DNA of 64,000 nt from PALSA-612 sp963773055 (GTDB lineage Bacteria > Actinomycetota > Thermoleophilia > Gaiellales > Gaiellaceae), in contig CAVYZL010000003.1 in NCBI GenBank assembly GCA_963773055.1, positions 434,001-498,000 on the forward strand, given 5' to 3'. Below are positions 52,854 through 62,154 of this stretch, piece by piece. Position numbers and translations under genes: made by a program. Each line of letters opens with the position of its first letter. Within the stretch, counting starts at the first letter, position 1. The notes under the pieces were generated by a model. It searched no databases. It saw only the letters and a program-made list of their open reading frames with translations, and was not told where the DNA came from.

Positions 52854-54211
52854 CGCGATTCCTCTTTCTCGCAACGGTGTTCTCGGTCACCTTCGAGAAG
52901 GTGCACTGGTCGGTCGCCGGGCAGGTGAGCCTCGCCGATGTGCTGGCGATCGGGTTCATCATCAGCTTCTGCGCAGACCGGATCGCCCGTGGGGACGCGC
53001 GCCTGCCGCGCACGTCGTTCGTCGCGATCGCGTTCCTCGTCGTCTTCCTCGTCGTCTACCTGGTCGGCTTCTTCAATATCGACACGGCCACGGCGGCCGC
53101 GCAGTACGCGAAGGGGATGACGAAGTTCACGATCCACTTCCTGTTCCTGATCGCAGGCGTCGCGTACCTCGCGCGCTGCGCGCGGACGTTCTACTGGCAG
53201 GCGTTCGGCGTCTTCACCGCCGGGATGGTGTTCAACGCCGCCTACGGCCTCGTCGAGCTGCTCGCCGCACGGTCGGGACGCGATATCGACAAGGCGCTGC
53301 TCTCGCCGATCACCGGCGGCGCGAGCTCGATCAACATCTACGGCGCGATCGAGGGCGCGAACATCTACCGCCCGAACGCGCTCACGGGAGATCCCAACCA
53401 CCTCGGCGTGATGCTCGTGATCCCGCTGATCGCCCTTCTGCCGGTGTACCTCCGTCTCGAGCGCGGCCATCGCTGGAAGGTGCCGCTCGCGATCACGCTC
53501 GCCTTCCTGTTCCTCGTCGAGCTGACGACGCTCTCGCGTAGCGGCCTGCTCGGGGTGATCGTCGGCCTGCTCGTGCTCCTGCTCCCCTACCACCGGCTGT
53601 TCTTCACGCGCGCGTTCCTCGTGCCGCTCGGGTCGGTCGTCGGCCTGCTCGGGATCGTCATCCTGTCGCGGCTCGACTACTTCGAGCGCGTGATCTCGTC
53701 ACGCGTGCAGACCGGCGGCAACGCGTCCTCCGCGCACTTCGACGTCTATGGCTTCGTGCCCGACATCCTGCGGTCGAATCCGCTGTTCGGCCTCGGCCTG
53801 AACAACTTCTCCGTCTACTACGAGAAGGTGACGGGGAAGACGAACTGGGGCCCGCACTCGTTCTACGTCGCGTCGATCGTCGAGACGGGTCTCGTCGGCA
53901 CGGCGCTGTTCGGCGTCTTCGTCGCCTATCTCTTCGCCCGGCTGTGGGCCGCGCGCTCGGTCGGTCACGCGCTCGCGCAGCGCGGCGACATCGCCGCCGC
54001 CCGCGTGATCCCGCTCTCGTGGGGCCTGACGGCCGCCCTCGCAGGAACGCTCGCCTCGAATCTGTTCTACCTGACGATGTCGTTCTACTACGTCTACGTG
54101 GTCGCGATCTTCTGCCTTGCGCTGCCGGTCGTCTTTGGCCGCGGGCTGCGTTTTCGGCCGAGGACCGCGCCGGCCGCAGCGCTTCAGCCCTTGGCGCCTG
54201 CCAGCTCGTAG
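52850..54211 (+). CDS. O-antigen ligase / polymerase family membrane protein
   Basis: 453 residues, about ten to twelve membrane helices. The Wzy_C outer loop holds RPNALTGDPNHLGVMLVIPL, TLSRSGLLGVIVGL, RSNPLFGLGLNNF and WGPHSFYVASIVETG, the last with the conserved His. Second such protein in the window, with little visible similarity to the one at 27071, so they probably serve different glycans. Its final 28 bp overlap the convergent gene. Confidence 0.86.
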   Translation: MTRFLFLATVFSVTFEKVHWSVAGQVSLADVLAIGFIISFCADRIARGDARLPRTSFVAIAFLVVFLVVYLVGFFNIDTATAAAQYAKGMTKFTIHFLFLIAGVAYLARCARTFYWQAFGVFTAGMVFNAAYGLVELLAARSGRDIDKALLSPITGGASSINIYGAIEGANIYRPNALTGDPNHLGVMLVIPLIALLPVYLRLERGHRWKVPLAITLAFLFLVELTTLSRSGLLGVIVGLLVLLLPYHRLFFTRAFLVPLGSVVGLLGIVILSRLDYFERVISSRVQTGGNASSAHFDVYGFVPDILRSNPLFGLGLNNFSVYYEKVTGKTNWGPHSFYVASIVETGLVGTALFGVFVAYLFARLWAARSVGHALAQRGDIAAARVIPLSWGLTAALAGTLASNLFYLTMSFYYVYVVAIFCLALPVVFGRGLRFRPRTAPAAALQPLAPASS

Positions 54212-55593
54212 AGCTTGAAGCCGCCGCCGTGGCTCGAGCTCCACACGGTGCGCCACTGCGACTCGTCGATCAGCGCGGGACAGAGGTGCGCATCCGCGAG
54301 CGCGAACCGGAACCCGGGCGGCGGGGGCGAGCCCGCCGCGGAGTTCCACGGAACGCCTGAGCGCGGCCGAACGCCGAGTGGCCGCCCCTGCTCGCGCCGC
54401 ACGTAGCCCGAGATTGCGTCGGCCCCTTCCTGGCAGGAGATGAAGACGGGCTCCTTGCGCTCGGCCAGCTGCACGGCCGCCGGCGAGCGTACGAACTCGC
54501 GGATGCTCGCGAGCGAGCCGTAGAGCTCGTTCGTGCGCACGGCCGTCCAGGCGCAGGCCCAGACGATGCCGGCGGCGAGGACCGCGTAGGCGACGGTGCG
54601 GAGCTCGACGCGCGACACGGCGAGCGCGAACGCCGCGGCGACGACCGGCGCGATCACCGTGTACAGCCAGCCCTGCCACTGCGCGAAGACGACGACGAAG
54701 GCGGCGAACACGGCGAGCGGGATCAGGTCGAGCCAGAGCGTCCCGCGGCCGCTCACGGTTCGGGCGAGCGTGTAGACAGCCCATACGACGGCCAGCGCGC
54801 AGAGCAGCCAGAAGTGGTGATCCCGAAGCTGCGTCGACACGTTGTCCGTCGAGAAGTCCGACGTGTAGCTCCCGTACCAGGCGACCGCCCGCAGCGCGGC
54901 GGCGGCGGCGAGGCCGATCGCCGTGACGAAGGCGACGCGCGCCCACGACGCCTCGCCGCGGCTCCGCTGGTGGAGCAGGAGCAGCACGAGAGCCGGCAGA
55001 TAGACGACGAACTGCGCCTTCGTCGCGGCGCCGACGGCGAGGACGAGCACGCTGACTCCGTACCACGCCCAGGCCGGAAGCTCGCGGCGCGGCGACGCGA
55101 ACCACCACAGCGCGAGCGCGGCGCCGAGGATCACCCACTTCTCCTGGTAGCTCGGGAACGCGAACAGGTCGAGCGTCCAGGGGAAGACGAACACCGCGGC
55201 GCCGTAGAGGCCGAGAAACACCGCGCGGCTCCGTGCATCGACGCGGAAGGCCGAGGCGAGCGCGAGCCCCGCTGCGAGCAGCGCCGCGCCGGTCGCGAGC
55301 CAGTTGACGAGGTAGAGCGCCATCGGGCCCTCGGCGCCGATGCGGTACTCGCCGTACGCGAGGCCCCAGTAGAACGGCCGCACCATGCCCCAGCCCGAGA
55401 TGTCGTTCCAGACGCTGTGGGCGTAGACGGTGCCGAAGCCCCGGTCACGTGCCTCGGCCACGAGCCCCAGCAGCGAAGCGTCGTCGACGATCCCGTAGTA
55501 CGGGTCGAAGAGAACGATCGCGAGCAGGACGGCGAGGAACGGGACGCCGAACCCGAGCAGCGGGAGCAGCACGTCGGTCCGCGGCCGCCGCAT
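54184..55593 (-). CDS. Polytopic membrane protein of a glycan locus, function unknown
   Basis: 469 residues from the ATG at 55593; upstream codons in frame give no better start. About ten to eleven hydrophobic segments. The first outer loop has FDPYYGIVDDASLLGLVAEARDRG, with acidic residues after helix 1 as in GT-C-type transferases. The C-terminal 90 residues are soluble with several cysteines (FISCQEGADA; HLCPALIDESQW). No family recognised. Convergent with the O-antigen ligase and divergent from the GT4 gene at 55619. Confidence 0.72.
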   Translation of the reverse strand: MRRPRTDVLLPLLGFGVPFLAVLLAIVLFDPYYGIVDDASLLGLVAEARDRGFGTVYAHSVWNDISGWGMVRPFYWGLAYGEYRIGAEGPMALYLVNWLATGAALLAAGLALASAFRVDARSRAVFLGLYGAAVFVFPWTLDLFAFPSYQEKWVILGAALALWWFASPRRELPAWAWYGVSVLVLAVGAATKAQFVVYLPALVLLLLHQRSRGEASWARVAFVTAIGLAAAAALRAVAWYGSYTSDFSTDNVSTQLRDHHFWLLCALAVVWAVYTLARTVSGRGTLWLDLIPLAVFAAFVVVFAQWQGWLYTVIAPVVAAAFALAVSRVELRTVAYAVLAAGIVWACAWTAVRTNELYGSLASIREFVRSPAAVQLAERKEPVFISCQEGADAISGYVRREQGRPLGVRPRSGVPWNSAAGSPPPPGFRFALADAHLCPALIDESQWRTVWSSSHGGGFKLYELAGAKG

Positions 55594-55618
55594 GGCGGAC
55601 AGTCTGACAGCCGCTGGC

Positions 55619-56656
55619 ATGCTCCCTCGCGTGCGTGTGACCTACCTCACCACCTCGTACCCCCGCGACGCCGACGACGTCGCCGGCGCGTTCGTCCGCG
55701 ATGCCGTCGAGCACGTCCGCGCACGCGGCATCGAGACGCGTGTCGTGTCACCCGCGAGCTTTCGGCATTTCGGGATCGCGTACGGGGACGGCATCGCGGG
55801 CAACATCCGTGCCGAGCCCTGGCGCGCCGTCCTGCTCCCGGCGTTTCTCGCCGCGTACGCGCGCGCTGCGCGGGAGGCTGCACGGGGCGCCGACCTCGTC
55901 CACGCGCACTGGCTCCCGTCTGGGATAGCGGCGCTCGCGACCGGGAAGCCGTTCGTCGTGACCGCGTGGGGGACGGACGTCGCGCTCGCGGAGCGCGTGC
56001 CGGCGATGTTCAGGCCGGTCGTCTCCCGCGCGCGCTGCGTGATCTGCCCCTCGCACGCCGTCGCCGAGGCCGTGCGCGGTCTCGGTGCGCGGCGGGTGGT
56101 CGTCGTGCCCGCCGGGGTGGAGATCCCGCAGTCGGTCGGCCCTACCGAGGACCCGCCGCACGTTCTCTACGTCGGCAGGCTGTCCGAGGAGAAGGGCGTC
56201 GAGGAGCTAGCCGAGGCCACGCGCGGGCTGCCGCGGGTGGTCGTCGGCGACGGCCCGCTCCGAAGCCTCTTTCCCGACGCGGCGGGCTTTGTGCCCCCGC
56301 GCGCGCTCGGGCCGTACTACGAGCGAGCGGCAATCGTCGTCTGTCCGTCACAGCGCGAGGGCTACGGCGTCGTCGCGCGGGAGGCGATGGCGTACGGGCG
56401 ACCGGTCGTCGCGGCGGCCGTCGGCGGCCTCGTCGACGTGGTCGAGGACGGGGTCACGGGGCTGCTCGTGCCTCCGGGCGACCCGCGAGCTCTGCGCGTG
56501 GCGATCGAGCAGCTGTTCGGAGATCCGTGGCTTCGCGAGCGCCTCGGGCGGGCGGCCCGGCAACGCGTCGTCGAATGCTGCTCGTGGGAGACGGCCACGG
56601 AGGCGACGCTCGCCGTCTACGGCGAGGCCTGCCCGCAGATGCCGGATCGACGGTAG
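55619..56656 (+). CDS. GT4 family glycosyltransferase
   Basis: 345 residues from the ATG at 55619; GTG at 55631 and ATG at 55592 are alternatives. GT-B enzyme: VTYLTTSYPRDADDVAGAFVRD, then VHAHWLPSG, VTAWGTDVA and VVVPAGVEIP. The donor domain has YVGRLSEEKGVEELAEA and CPSQREGYGVVAREAMAYGRPVVAAAVGGLVDVV, the classic E-x7-E region. Role: adding a sugar to a growing surface glycan. Its last 40 bp overlap the convergent membrane-protein gene. Confidence 0.87.
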   Translation: MLPRVRVTYLTTSYPRDADDVAGAFVRDAVEHVRARGIETRVVSPASFRHFGIAYGDGIAGNIRAEPWRAVLLPAFLAAYARAAREAARGADLVHAHWLPSGIAALATGKPFVVTAWGTDVALAERVPAMFRPVVSRARCVICPSHAVAEAVRGLGARRVVVVPAGVEIPQSVGPTEDPPHVLYVGRLSEEKGVEELAEATRGLPRVVVGDGPLRSLFPDAAGFVPPRALGPYYERAAIVVCPSQREGYGVVAREAMAYGRPVVAAAVGGLVDVVEDGVTGLLVPPGDPRALRVAIEQLFGDPWLRERLGRAARQRVVECCSWETATEATLAVYGEACPQMPDRR

Positions 56657-58638
56657 AGCTGCCAGCCGGGCTCGTCGAGCGGCACGCGTCTCCATCCAGA
56701 ACGGCAGGGCACGACGTCGAAGCCGGGCGCCTCGACGAGCCAGTCCATGTCGTTCCGCACGCGCTGCTTGCCGAGGAAGACGACCGTGCGATCGAGGTTG
56801 CCGCCGAAGTACGGGTAGCTGACGTCGTCCTGGCGAATGAGCAGCGCGATCCTGTCGCCGGGCCGGCTGAGCCGATCGAGGGCCGCCACGGCCGCCCCCC
56901 CGCCGGGCGCCGCCGCCGCCGCGAACGCCCCGAGCCGCGACTGCTGCCAGATCGAGCTCGGCGAGCTCCCGCCGAGGACGTTGACGCCGAGCGGCTTCTC
57001 CGCGTAGTGGACGACGGAGAGGAGGAGGGTGACGACGGCGATCGTCCCCACCGCCCAGGCGATCGGCCGCACGGTGGCGACGAGCCCCCACGTGACGGCG
57101 GCGAGGGCGACCACGGACACGAAGTAGCGGCCGTGGAACGGGCTGTACCCGATTCCGGCCGCGACGAGCACGAAGTAGAGGAACGGGGCGAGCGGGAGCA
57201 CGATCGTCCCGGGACGCAGGCGCCCGCGTCGGATCTCGCGGATGACGAAAACGAGGCCGGCGAACGCGAGCAGGATGCCGAGCGGTCCGTACCAGGAGGC
57301 AAAGGGTGACGGCGGCCTCGCCGCGCGGGTCGAGCCGAGAAACGCGAGGTCCGGACGGTTGATGTGGAGGAGCGCGCGCTGGTACGCGCGCAGGAGCTTG
57401 TCGTGGACGAACGGTACGAGGAGCGGCATGAGCACGAGCGCTGCGGCGATCGCGACGGCCACGGGCCCGGCGCCGCTCCGCCCTCGACGGACCGCGACGA
57501 CACCGAGCACGAGCAGCACGGCGGCGCCGAGCGCGTACAGCCAGCGGTCACGGCCGACGGAGCCGGCGGGATCGACGGCGTCGATTGCGAGCCGCGCGAG
57601 GTGGGCCGGCAGCCGGATGTGCTCGGGGGCGTGGATCCGCTTCTCGTCGAGCGGCGCGAAGCGGGGAATGGCGTTGCCCTTCTCGACGAGGTTGACCGCA
57701 TACCAGAACGAGCCCACGATGATCCCCGCAAGCCCCGCCACGATCGCGAGCCCGAGCCGGCGACGCGGGCAGAGCACGGCGGCGATCAGCAGCAGGATCG
57801 GGAGGGCGAGCAGGGCCGTCGCTTTCGTTCCGACGGCGAGCGCGAGCGAAAGCGCGCTGAGCGGCAGCGAGAGCCGGCCGTCGGTGAGGAGGAAGTAGAC
57901 GGTGACGACGAGAAAGGACGCGACCGTCAGGTCGTTGAGCGGCGTGCCGGCCTGGAGCGAGACGACGGGCAGGGTGGCGAAGAGCAGCGCGCCGAGGATC
58001 GCTGCCCGTCGGTCGAGCCCGACGCGGCGCGCGATGCCGGCGACGCCCACGAGCAGCGCGCACAGGGCGAGCACCTGGCCGAGCGACGCGTAGCGCTCGC
58101 TGCCGTCGAGCACCATCGTCCACGCCGAGGTGATCTCGGCCACGGGTGGGAACACGTTCAGCCGGAGGTCGTTGGCGCCCGAGATGTACGAGATCGCGTG
58201 CTGCTGGCGCCAGAACGCTGCGCGGGCGAGGTGGTACCAGAGGGCGTCGTAGTCGTTCGGCGGCGTGGCGATCGAGAGCACGACCGCATAGGCGACGGCC
58301 AGCGAGACCGCGACGGCGAGCACGGCTACGACCGGATCGCGGCAGGCGTTCCGTACGCCGCCGACCGCTGCGCGGAGCGAGGGCGGCGACGGGCGACCGC
58401 GGAGCTGCCAGACGACGGCGGCGAGCGCGAACAAAACGGCCGCAACGACGAGCAGCCCCGCGCGAGTGAGCTGGTGCACAGGCGACACGACGAGCGCGAC
58501 GAGCGCCAGCTCCGCTGCGCCGATGACGTAGAAGGCGAGCAGGTAATCGACCGCTCGCGTGAGCCTCAGGGACGCGGCGACGAGCGCCGCCGTGAGGGCG
58601 ACCAGGGCACAGCCGAGGATGAGAGCGAGGAAGCCCAT
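56617..58638 (-). CDS. GT-C-like integral membrane glycosyltransferase (GT39-type)
   Basis: 673 residues from the ATG at 58638; the open frame extends 44 codons further, but that part is charged and lacks homology. About fourteen membrane helices, then a C-terminal soluble domain of about 110 residues. After the fifth hydrophobic segment, ATPPNDYDALWYHLARAAFWRQQHAISY carries the acidic motif expected at the active site of polyprenyl-phosphate-sugar-dependent transferases. GTPLNDLTVASFLVVTVYFLL and GTKATALLALPILLL are typical of the PMT/ArnT-like superfamily. Sugar and acceptor unknown. Confidence 0.78.
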   Translation of the reverse strand: MGFLALILGCALVALTAALVAASLRLTRAVDYLLAFYVIGAAELALVALVVSPVHQLTRAGLLVVAAVLFALAAVVWQLRGRPSPPSLRAAVGGVRNACRDPVVAVLAVAVSLAVAYAVVLSIATPPNDYDALWYHLARAAFWRQQHAISYISGANDLRLNVFPPVAEITSAWTMVLDGSERYASLGQVLALCALLVGVAGIARRVGLDRRAAILGALLFATLPVVSLQAGTPLNDLTVASFLVVTVYFLLTDGRLSLPLSALSLALAVGTKATALLALPILLLIAAVLCPRRRLGLAIVAGLAGIIVGSFWYAVNLVEKGNAIPRFAPLDEKRIHAPEHIRLPAHLARLAIDAVDPAGSVGRDRWLYALGAAVLLVLGVVAVRRGRSGAGPVAVAIAAALVLMPLLVPFVHDKLLRAYQRALLHINRPDLAFLGSTRAARPPSPFASWYGPLGILLAFAGLVFVIREIRRGRLRPGTIVLPLAPFLYFVLVAAGIGYSPFHGRYFVSVVALAAVTWGLVATVRPIAWAVGTIAVVTLLLSVVHYAEKPLGVNVLGGSSPSSIWQQSRLGAFAAAAAPGGGAAVAALDRLSRPGDRIALLIRQDDVSYPYFGGNLDRTVVFLGKQRVRNDMDWLVEAPGFDVVPCRSGWRRVPLDEPGWQLYRRSGICGQASP

Positions 58639-58735
58639 GACTTCGGTGGGAAGCCGCGCCAGGGATTCTCTCCCATGAGCCGGTCCGGCGAGCCGGCGGG
58701 GTACCATCGGCCACGCGGCGGCTGCCGCGAGAGCC

Positions 58736-59789
58736 ATGCGCGAACTCGTCATCGACGGCACCCGCATCACGGACGACGGCGACTGCTACGTCATCGCCGA
58801 GATCGGCCACAACCACCAGGGCTCTGTCGAGACCGCGCAGCAGCTGTTCGTCGCCGCGCGCGATTGCGGCGTCGACGCGGTCAAGCTCCAGAAGCGGGAC
58901 AACCGCGCGCTCTTCACCCGCAGCCAGTACGAGGCGCCGTACGACAACGAGAACAGCTTCGGCGCCACCTACGGTGAGCACCGCGAGGCGCTTGAGCTCG
59001 ACAGGGGCGCTTACGCCGAGCTGCTCGCCTGCGCCAAGGAGCTCGGCCTGGCGCTGTTCGCGACGGCGTTCGACGAGGCGAGCGCCGACCTGCTCGCGGA
59101 GCTCGACCTGCCCGCGTTCAAGATCGCCTCCGGCGACCTCACGAACACGCCGCTGCTCAGGCACGTCGCCGAGATCGGGAAGCCGATGGTCGTGTCCACC
59201 GGCGGCGCGACGATCGAGGACGTCGACCGCGCCGTCGAGACGGTGCTGCCGATCAATCCGCAGCTCTGCCTGCTCCAGTGCACGGCCACGTACCCGGCTG
59301 TCGTCGAGGAGCTCAACCTCGGCGTGATCACCACCTACCGCGAGCGCTACCCCGACGTCGTCGTCGGTCTCTCCGATCACCAGGACGGGATCGCGATGGC
59401 GCTCGTCGCCTACATGCTCGGCGCCCGGGTGATGGAGAAGCACTTCACGCTCAGCCACACGATGAAGGGGACGGACCACGCGTTCTCGCTGATGCCCGAG
59501 GGGATGCGGAAGCTCGTGCGCGACCTCAAGCGGACGCCCGCGGCGGTGGGCGACGGCGTCAAGCGGCCGCTCCCGTCCGAGGAGGCCGGCCCTTCGGAAG
59601 ATGGGGAAGATGCTCGTGGCCGCGCGCGACCTCGAGGAAGGGACGACGCTTGCCGCCTCTGACCTCGCGGCGAAGTCCCCTGCGAACGGCGGGCTGCCGC
59701 CCTACGAGCTCGATCGTGTCGTCGGCCGGGCTCTTGCTCGTTCTCTCCGTGAGGACGAGCCGCTCACCGAAGCGGATCTCGGCCCATGA
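58736..59789 (+). pseudogene. NeuB-type N-acetylneuraminate/legionaminate synthase with SAF domain, frameshifted
   Basis: PEP-condensing synthase of nonulosonic acids. The first frame has AEIGHNHQGSVETAQQL, DAVKLQKRDNRALFTR, FKIASGDLTN, LQCTATYP, GLSDHQDGI and EKHFTLSHTMKGTDHAFSL. Near 59595 an extra C (GCCGGCCCTT) breaks the frame inside KRPLPSEEA. The other frame supplies the C-terminal SAF/antifreeze-like domain (MLVAARDLEEGTTLAASDLAAKSP, PPYELDRVVGRALAR), ending at 59789. Corrected length is 350 residues, normal for the family. Coupled to the SDR gene by ATGA. Confidence 0.87.
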
Positions 59790-60577
59790 CAGACCCCCTG
59801 TTCGATCTCACAGGGCGCATCGCTGTCGTCACCGGCGGCCTAGGCCAGCTCGGCGCGGCGTACACGCAGGGCCTCGCCGAGCGCGGCATGCGCGTCGCCG
59901 TCTTCGACGCCGCGGCCGAGCCGGGCGCCGACGACGACTCGGTTCGCCGCTATCGCGTAGACGTCACCGACCGCGCGTCGATCGAGGACGCGACGGCGTC
60001 GGTCGTCGACGAGTGGGGCGTGCCACACCTGCTCGTGAACAACGCCGCGCTCGACTCTCCGCCCGATGCGCCGCCGGAGGAGGTCGGGCCGTTCGAGACG
60101 TATCCCGAGTCCTCGTTCGACGAGGTGATGAACGTGAACGTCAAGGGCGTGCTGCTCTGTTGCCAGGTCGTGGGCGCGCGCATGGCGGAGGAGGGCCGCG
60201 GCTCGATCGTCAACGTCTCGTCGGTCTACGGCCTGCTCTCGCCGCAGCAGGACCTGTACGCGTTCCGCCGCACGGGCGGCGAGGCGTTCTTCAAGCCGGT
60301 GGCGTACTCGGTCTCGAAGTCCGCGCTCTTCAACCTGACGCGCTACCTCGCGACGTACTGGGCGAAGGCCGGCGTGCGCGTCAACACGCTCACGCTGGCG
60401 GGAATCTTCAACGACCAGCCGCGGGAGTTCCTCGACGCTTACGAGCCGCGCGTGCCGCTCGGCCGGATGGCCAACGCGCAAGAGGCGCTCGGCGCGGTCG
60501 TCTTCCTCGCGGCCGACGCGTCGTCGTACGTGACGGGCTCGAACGTCGTCGTCGACGGCGGCTGGTCGGCCTGGTAG
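59786..60577 (+). CDS. SDR family oxidoreductase (PtmA-like)
   Basis: 263 residues. NAD(P) motif VTGGLGQLGAAY (about 15-26), NNAALDSPP, catalytic S-S-V in IVNVSSVYGLLSPQQ and Y-S-V-S-K in PVAYSVSKSALFNLTRYL, ending SSYVTGSNVVVDGGWSAW. Its position next to a NeuB-type synthase resembles the PtmA-PtmB/NeuB pairing of legionaminic or related acid loci, where the SDR acts on a sugar precursor. The substrate is inferred from context only. Convergent with the stress-protein gene. Confidence 0.85.
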   Translation: MTDPLFDLTGRIAVVTGGLGQLGAAYTQGLAERGMRVAVFDAAAEPGADDDSVRRYRVDVTDRASIEDATASVVDEWGVPHLLVNNAALDSPPDAPPEEVGPFETYPESSFDEVMNVNVKGVLLCCQVVGARMAEEGRGSIVNVSSVYGLLSPQQDLYAFRRTGGEAFFKPVAYSVSKSALFNLTRYLATYWAKAGVRVNTLTLAGIFNDQPREFLDAYEPRVPLGRMANAQEALGAVVFLAADASSYVTGSNVVVDGGWSAW

Positions 60578-60580
60578 CGG

Positions 60581-61060
60581 CTACGACACGAGCGCGGTCG
60601 CGCGGCACTCCGGTGAGGGTCTGAGGACAAGGGTCTCGCTCGGCGCGTGGTTGAGCATCCACGCAAGGTCTTTTGCCGAGAAGCCGGGATGCCCTGGCGC
60701 CTCGGCAGGGACGAGGATACGCTCGAACGACTCCGCCTCCCAGAGACGCCGGAGCGCGTTGATCGGCGTGCGCCCTCTCTCGATCCGGGCATCGACCGGC
60801 ACCTTGGCGCGGAGCGCGGCGTGTTCGACCGCCTCGAGCAGCGGCATTGCGAGCTCCGCCTGCTGGTGGAGTGGGGCCTCGACCGCGAACTCGAGCGGCA
60901 CGACGACGAGATACGCCGCGACGAGGATGCCCTCCTCCGCCCTGACGATCCGAATCGCCGCGTCGAGCACGGCCGGGTCGAGCGCGCCGTTCGTGAACGG
61001 GAGCAGCAGCCGGGGCTGACCGGCACGACGGGGGGGATGACGGCGGCGCCAGAGCCTCAC
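60581..61060 (-). CDS. Universal stress protein-like protein
   Basis: 159 residues from the GTG at 61060, which overlaps the kdpD stop (GTGA). UspA-type alpha/beta fold: RLLLPFTNGALDPAVLDAAIRIV near the start and EGILVAAYLVVVPLEF; the C-terminal SFERILVPAEAPGHPGFSAKDLAWMLNHAPSETLVLRP resembles the nucleotide-binding end of Usp domains. Usp domains also occur inside full-length KdpD, so a regulatory role with the Kdp system is reasonable. Confidence 0.8.
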   Translation of the reverse strand: MRLWRRRHPPRRAGQPRLLLPFTNGALDPAVLDAAIRIVRAEEGILVAAYLVVVPLEFAVEAPLHQQAELAMPLLEAVEHAALRAKVPVDARIERGRTPINALRRLWEAESFERILVPAEAPGHPGFSAKDLAWMLNHAPSETLVLRPSPECRATALVS

Positions 61061-62145
61061 GACGCCGCCTCGTTGCGAAGCGCTCGGTCCGCGACGACGC
61101 GGATGTCGATGCCGGGCAGCTCGCGGATCATTCGAGAGACGAGCGAGCCGCGGAGGATCTCCACGCGCCGGCGCTCGTCGGGCGTGCCCACAAAGACGTA
61201 CGTCGAGCCGCGCTCTTGCGCAATGCGGCGTACGGTGTCGACGAGGTCGTCCCCCTCCTCCTCTAGGAAATGCACACCGAGGATCGATGCGAGACGGCGA
61301 AGCGCCGCGAGCTGCGTCGCCTCGTCTGGGGCGAGCTCCTCGCCCGGTCGACGCATCCACAGCGCGTCGATGTCCGCGCCAAGCCGCTGTGCCGAGCGCC
61401 AGGCGCGGCGGATGATGCGCTGGGACTTCGGCTGCGGCTCGATCAGCGCCAGCACGCGTTCCGTGACCGCCTGCTGGCTGAGCGGGTCGAGGATCGTCGG
61501 TGCGCGCCGTGCCTCCACGTCCTCGGCCATCTCGCGGAGCGCGAGCTCGCGGAGGGCCATGAGGTTGTCGTGCGTGAAGAAGTTGAGCAGCGCCCGCTCC
61601 GCCTGGCCCTGGGGATAGACCTTCCCCATGCGCAGGCGATCCTGGAGCGCCTCCGGTGAGAGGTCGACGAGCACGACCTCGTCCGCTTCGTCGAGCACGC
61701 GATCTGGGAAGGTCTCCCGGACGCGGACGCCGGTGAGCTCGAACACCGCGTCGTTCAGGCTCTCGAGATGCTGGACGTTGACCGTCGAGATGACGTCGAT
61801 GCCTGCGTCGAGGATCTCCTCGATGTCCTGGTAGCGCTTCTCGTTGCGGGAGCCCGGAGCGTTCGTGTGCGCGAGCTCGTCGACGAGTGCGAGCTCGGGC
61901 GTCCGCCGGATCACTGCATCCGCGTCGAGCTCATCGAGCGCGAGGGCACCGTGCTCGACACGCAGCCGCGGGACGGTCTCGAGGTCCTCGGCGAGCGCGG
62001 CCGTCTGCGGACGGTCGTGCGGCTCGAGGTAGCCGATGACGACATCGCGCCCTTCGGCCTGGGCCTGGCGGCCCTCCTGGAGCATGCGGAACGTCTTCCC
62101 GACGCCCGCTGCCATTCCCAGAAGGATTCGGTAGCGGCCGCGCAT
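61057..62145 (-). CDS. kdpD: Short KdpD-like potassium sensor (N-terminal domains only)
   Basis: 362 residues against roughly 900 for a complete KdpD kinase. Present are the KdpD N-terminal domain with Walker A GMAAGVGKTFRML (about 10-22), the Walker B-like region LALVDELAHTNAPGSRNEKRYQDIEEILDAG and VISTVNVQHLESLND, followed by a Usp-like domain from about 230. The membrane helices and histidine kinase parts are missing, and the gene ends cleanly in a coupled start. Stand-alone short KdpD proteins are known in other phyla. It follows kdpB by 9 bp. Confidence 0.9.
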   Translation of the reverse strand: MRGRYRILLGMAAGVGKTFRMLQEGRQAQAEGRDVVIGYLEPHDRPQTAALAEDLETVPRLRVEHGALALDELDADAVIRRTPELALVDELAHTNAPGSRNEKRYQDIEEILDAGIDVISTVNVQHLESLNDAVFELTGVRVRETFPDRVLDEADEVVLVDLSPEALQDRLRMGKVYPQGQAERALLNFFTHDNLMALRELALREMAEDVEARRAPTILDPLSQQAVTERVLALIEPQPKSQRIIRRAWRSAQRLGADIDALWMRRPGEELAPDEATQLAALRRLASILGVHFLEEEGDDLVDTVRRIAQERGSTYVFVGTPDERRRVEILRGSLVSRMIRELPGIDIRVVADRALRNEAAS

Positions 62146-62154
62146 GGCCGCAGG

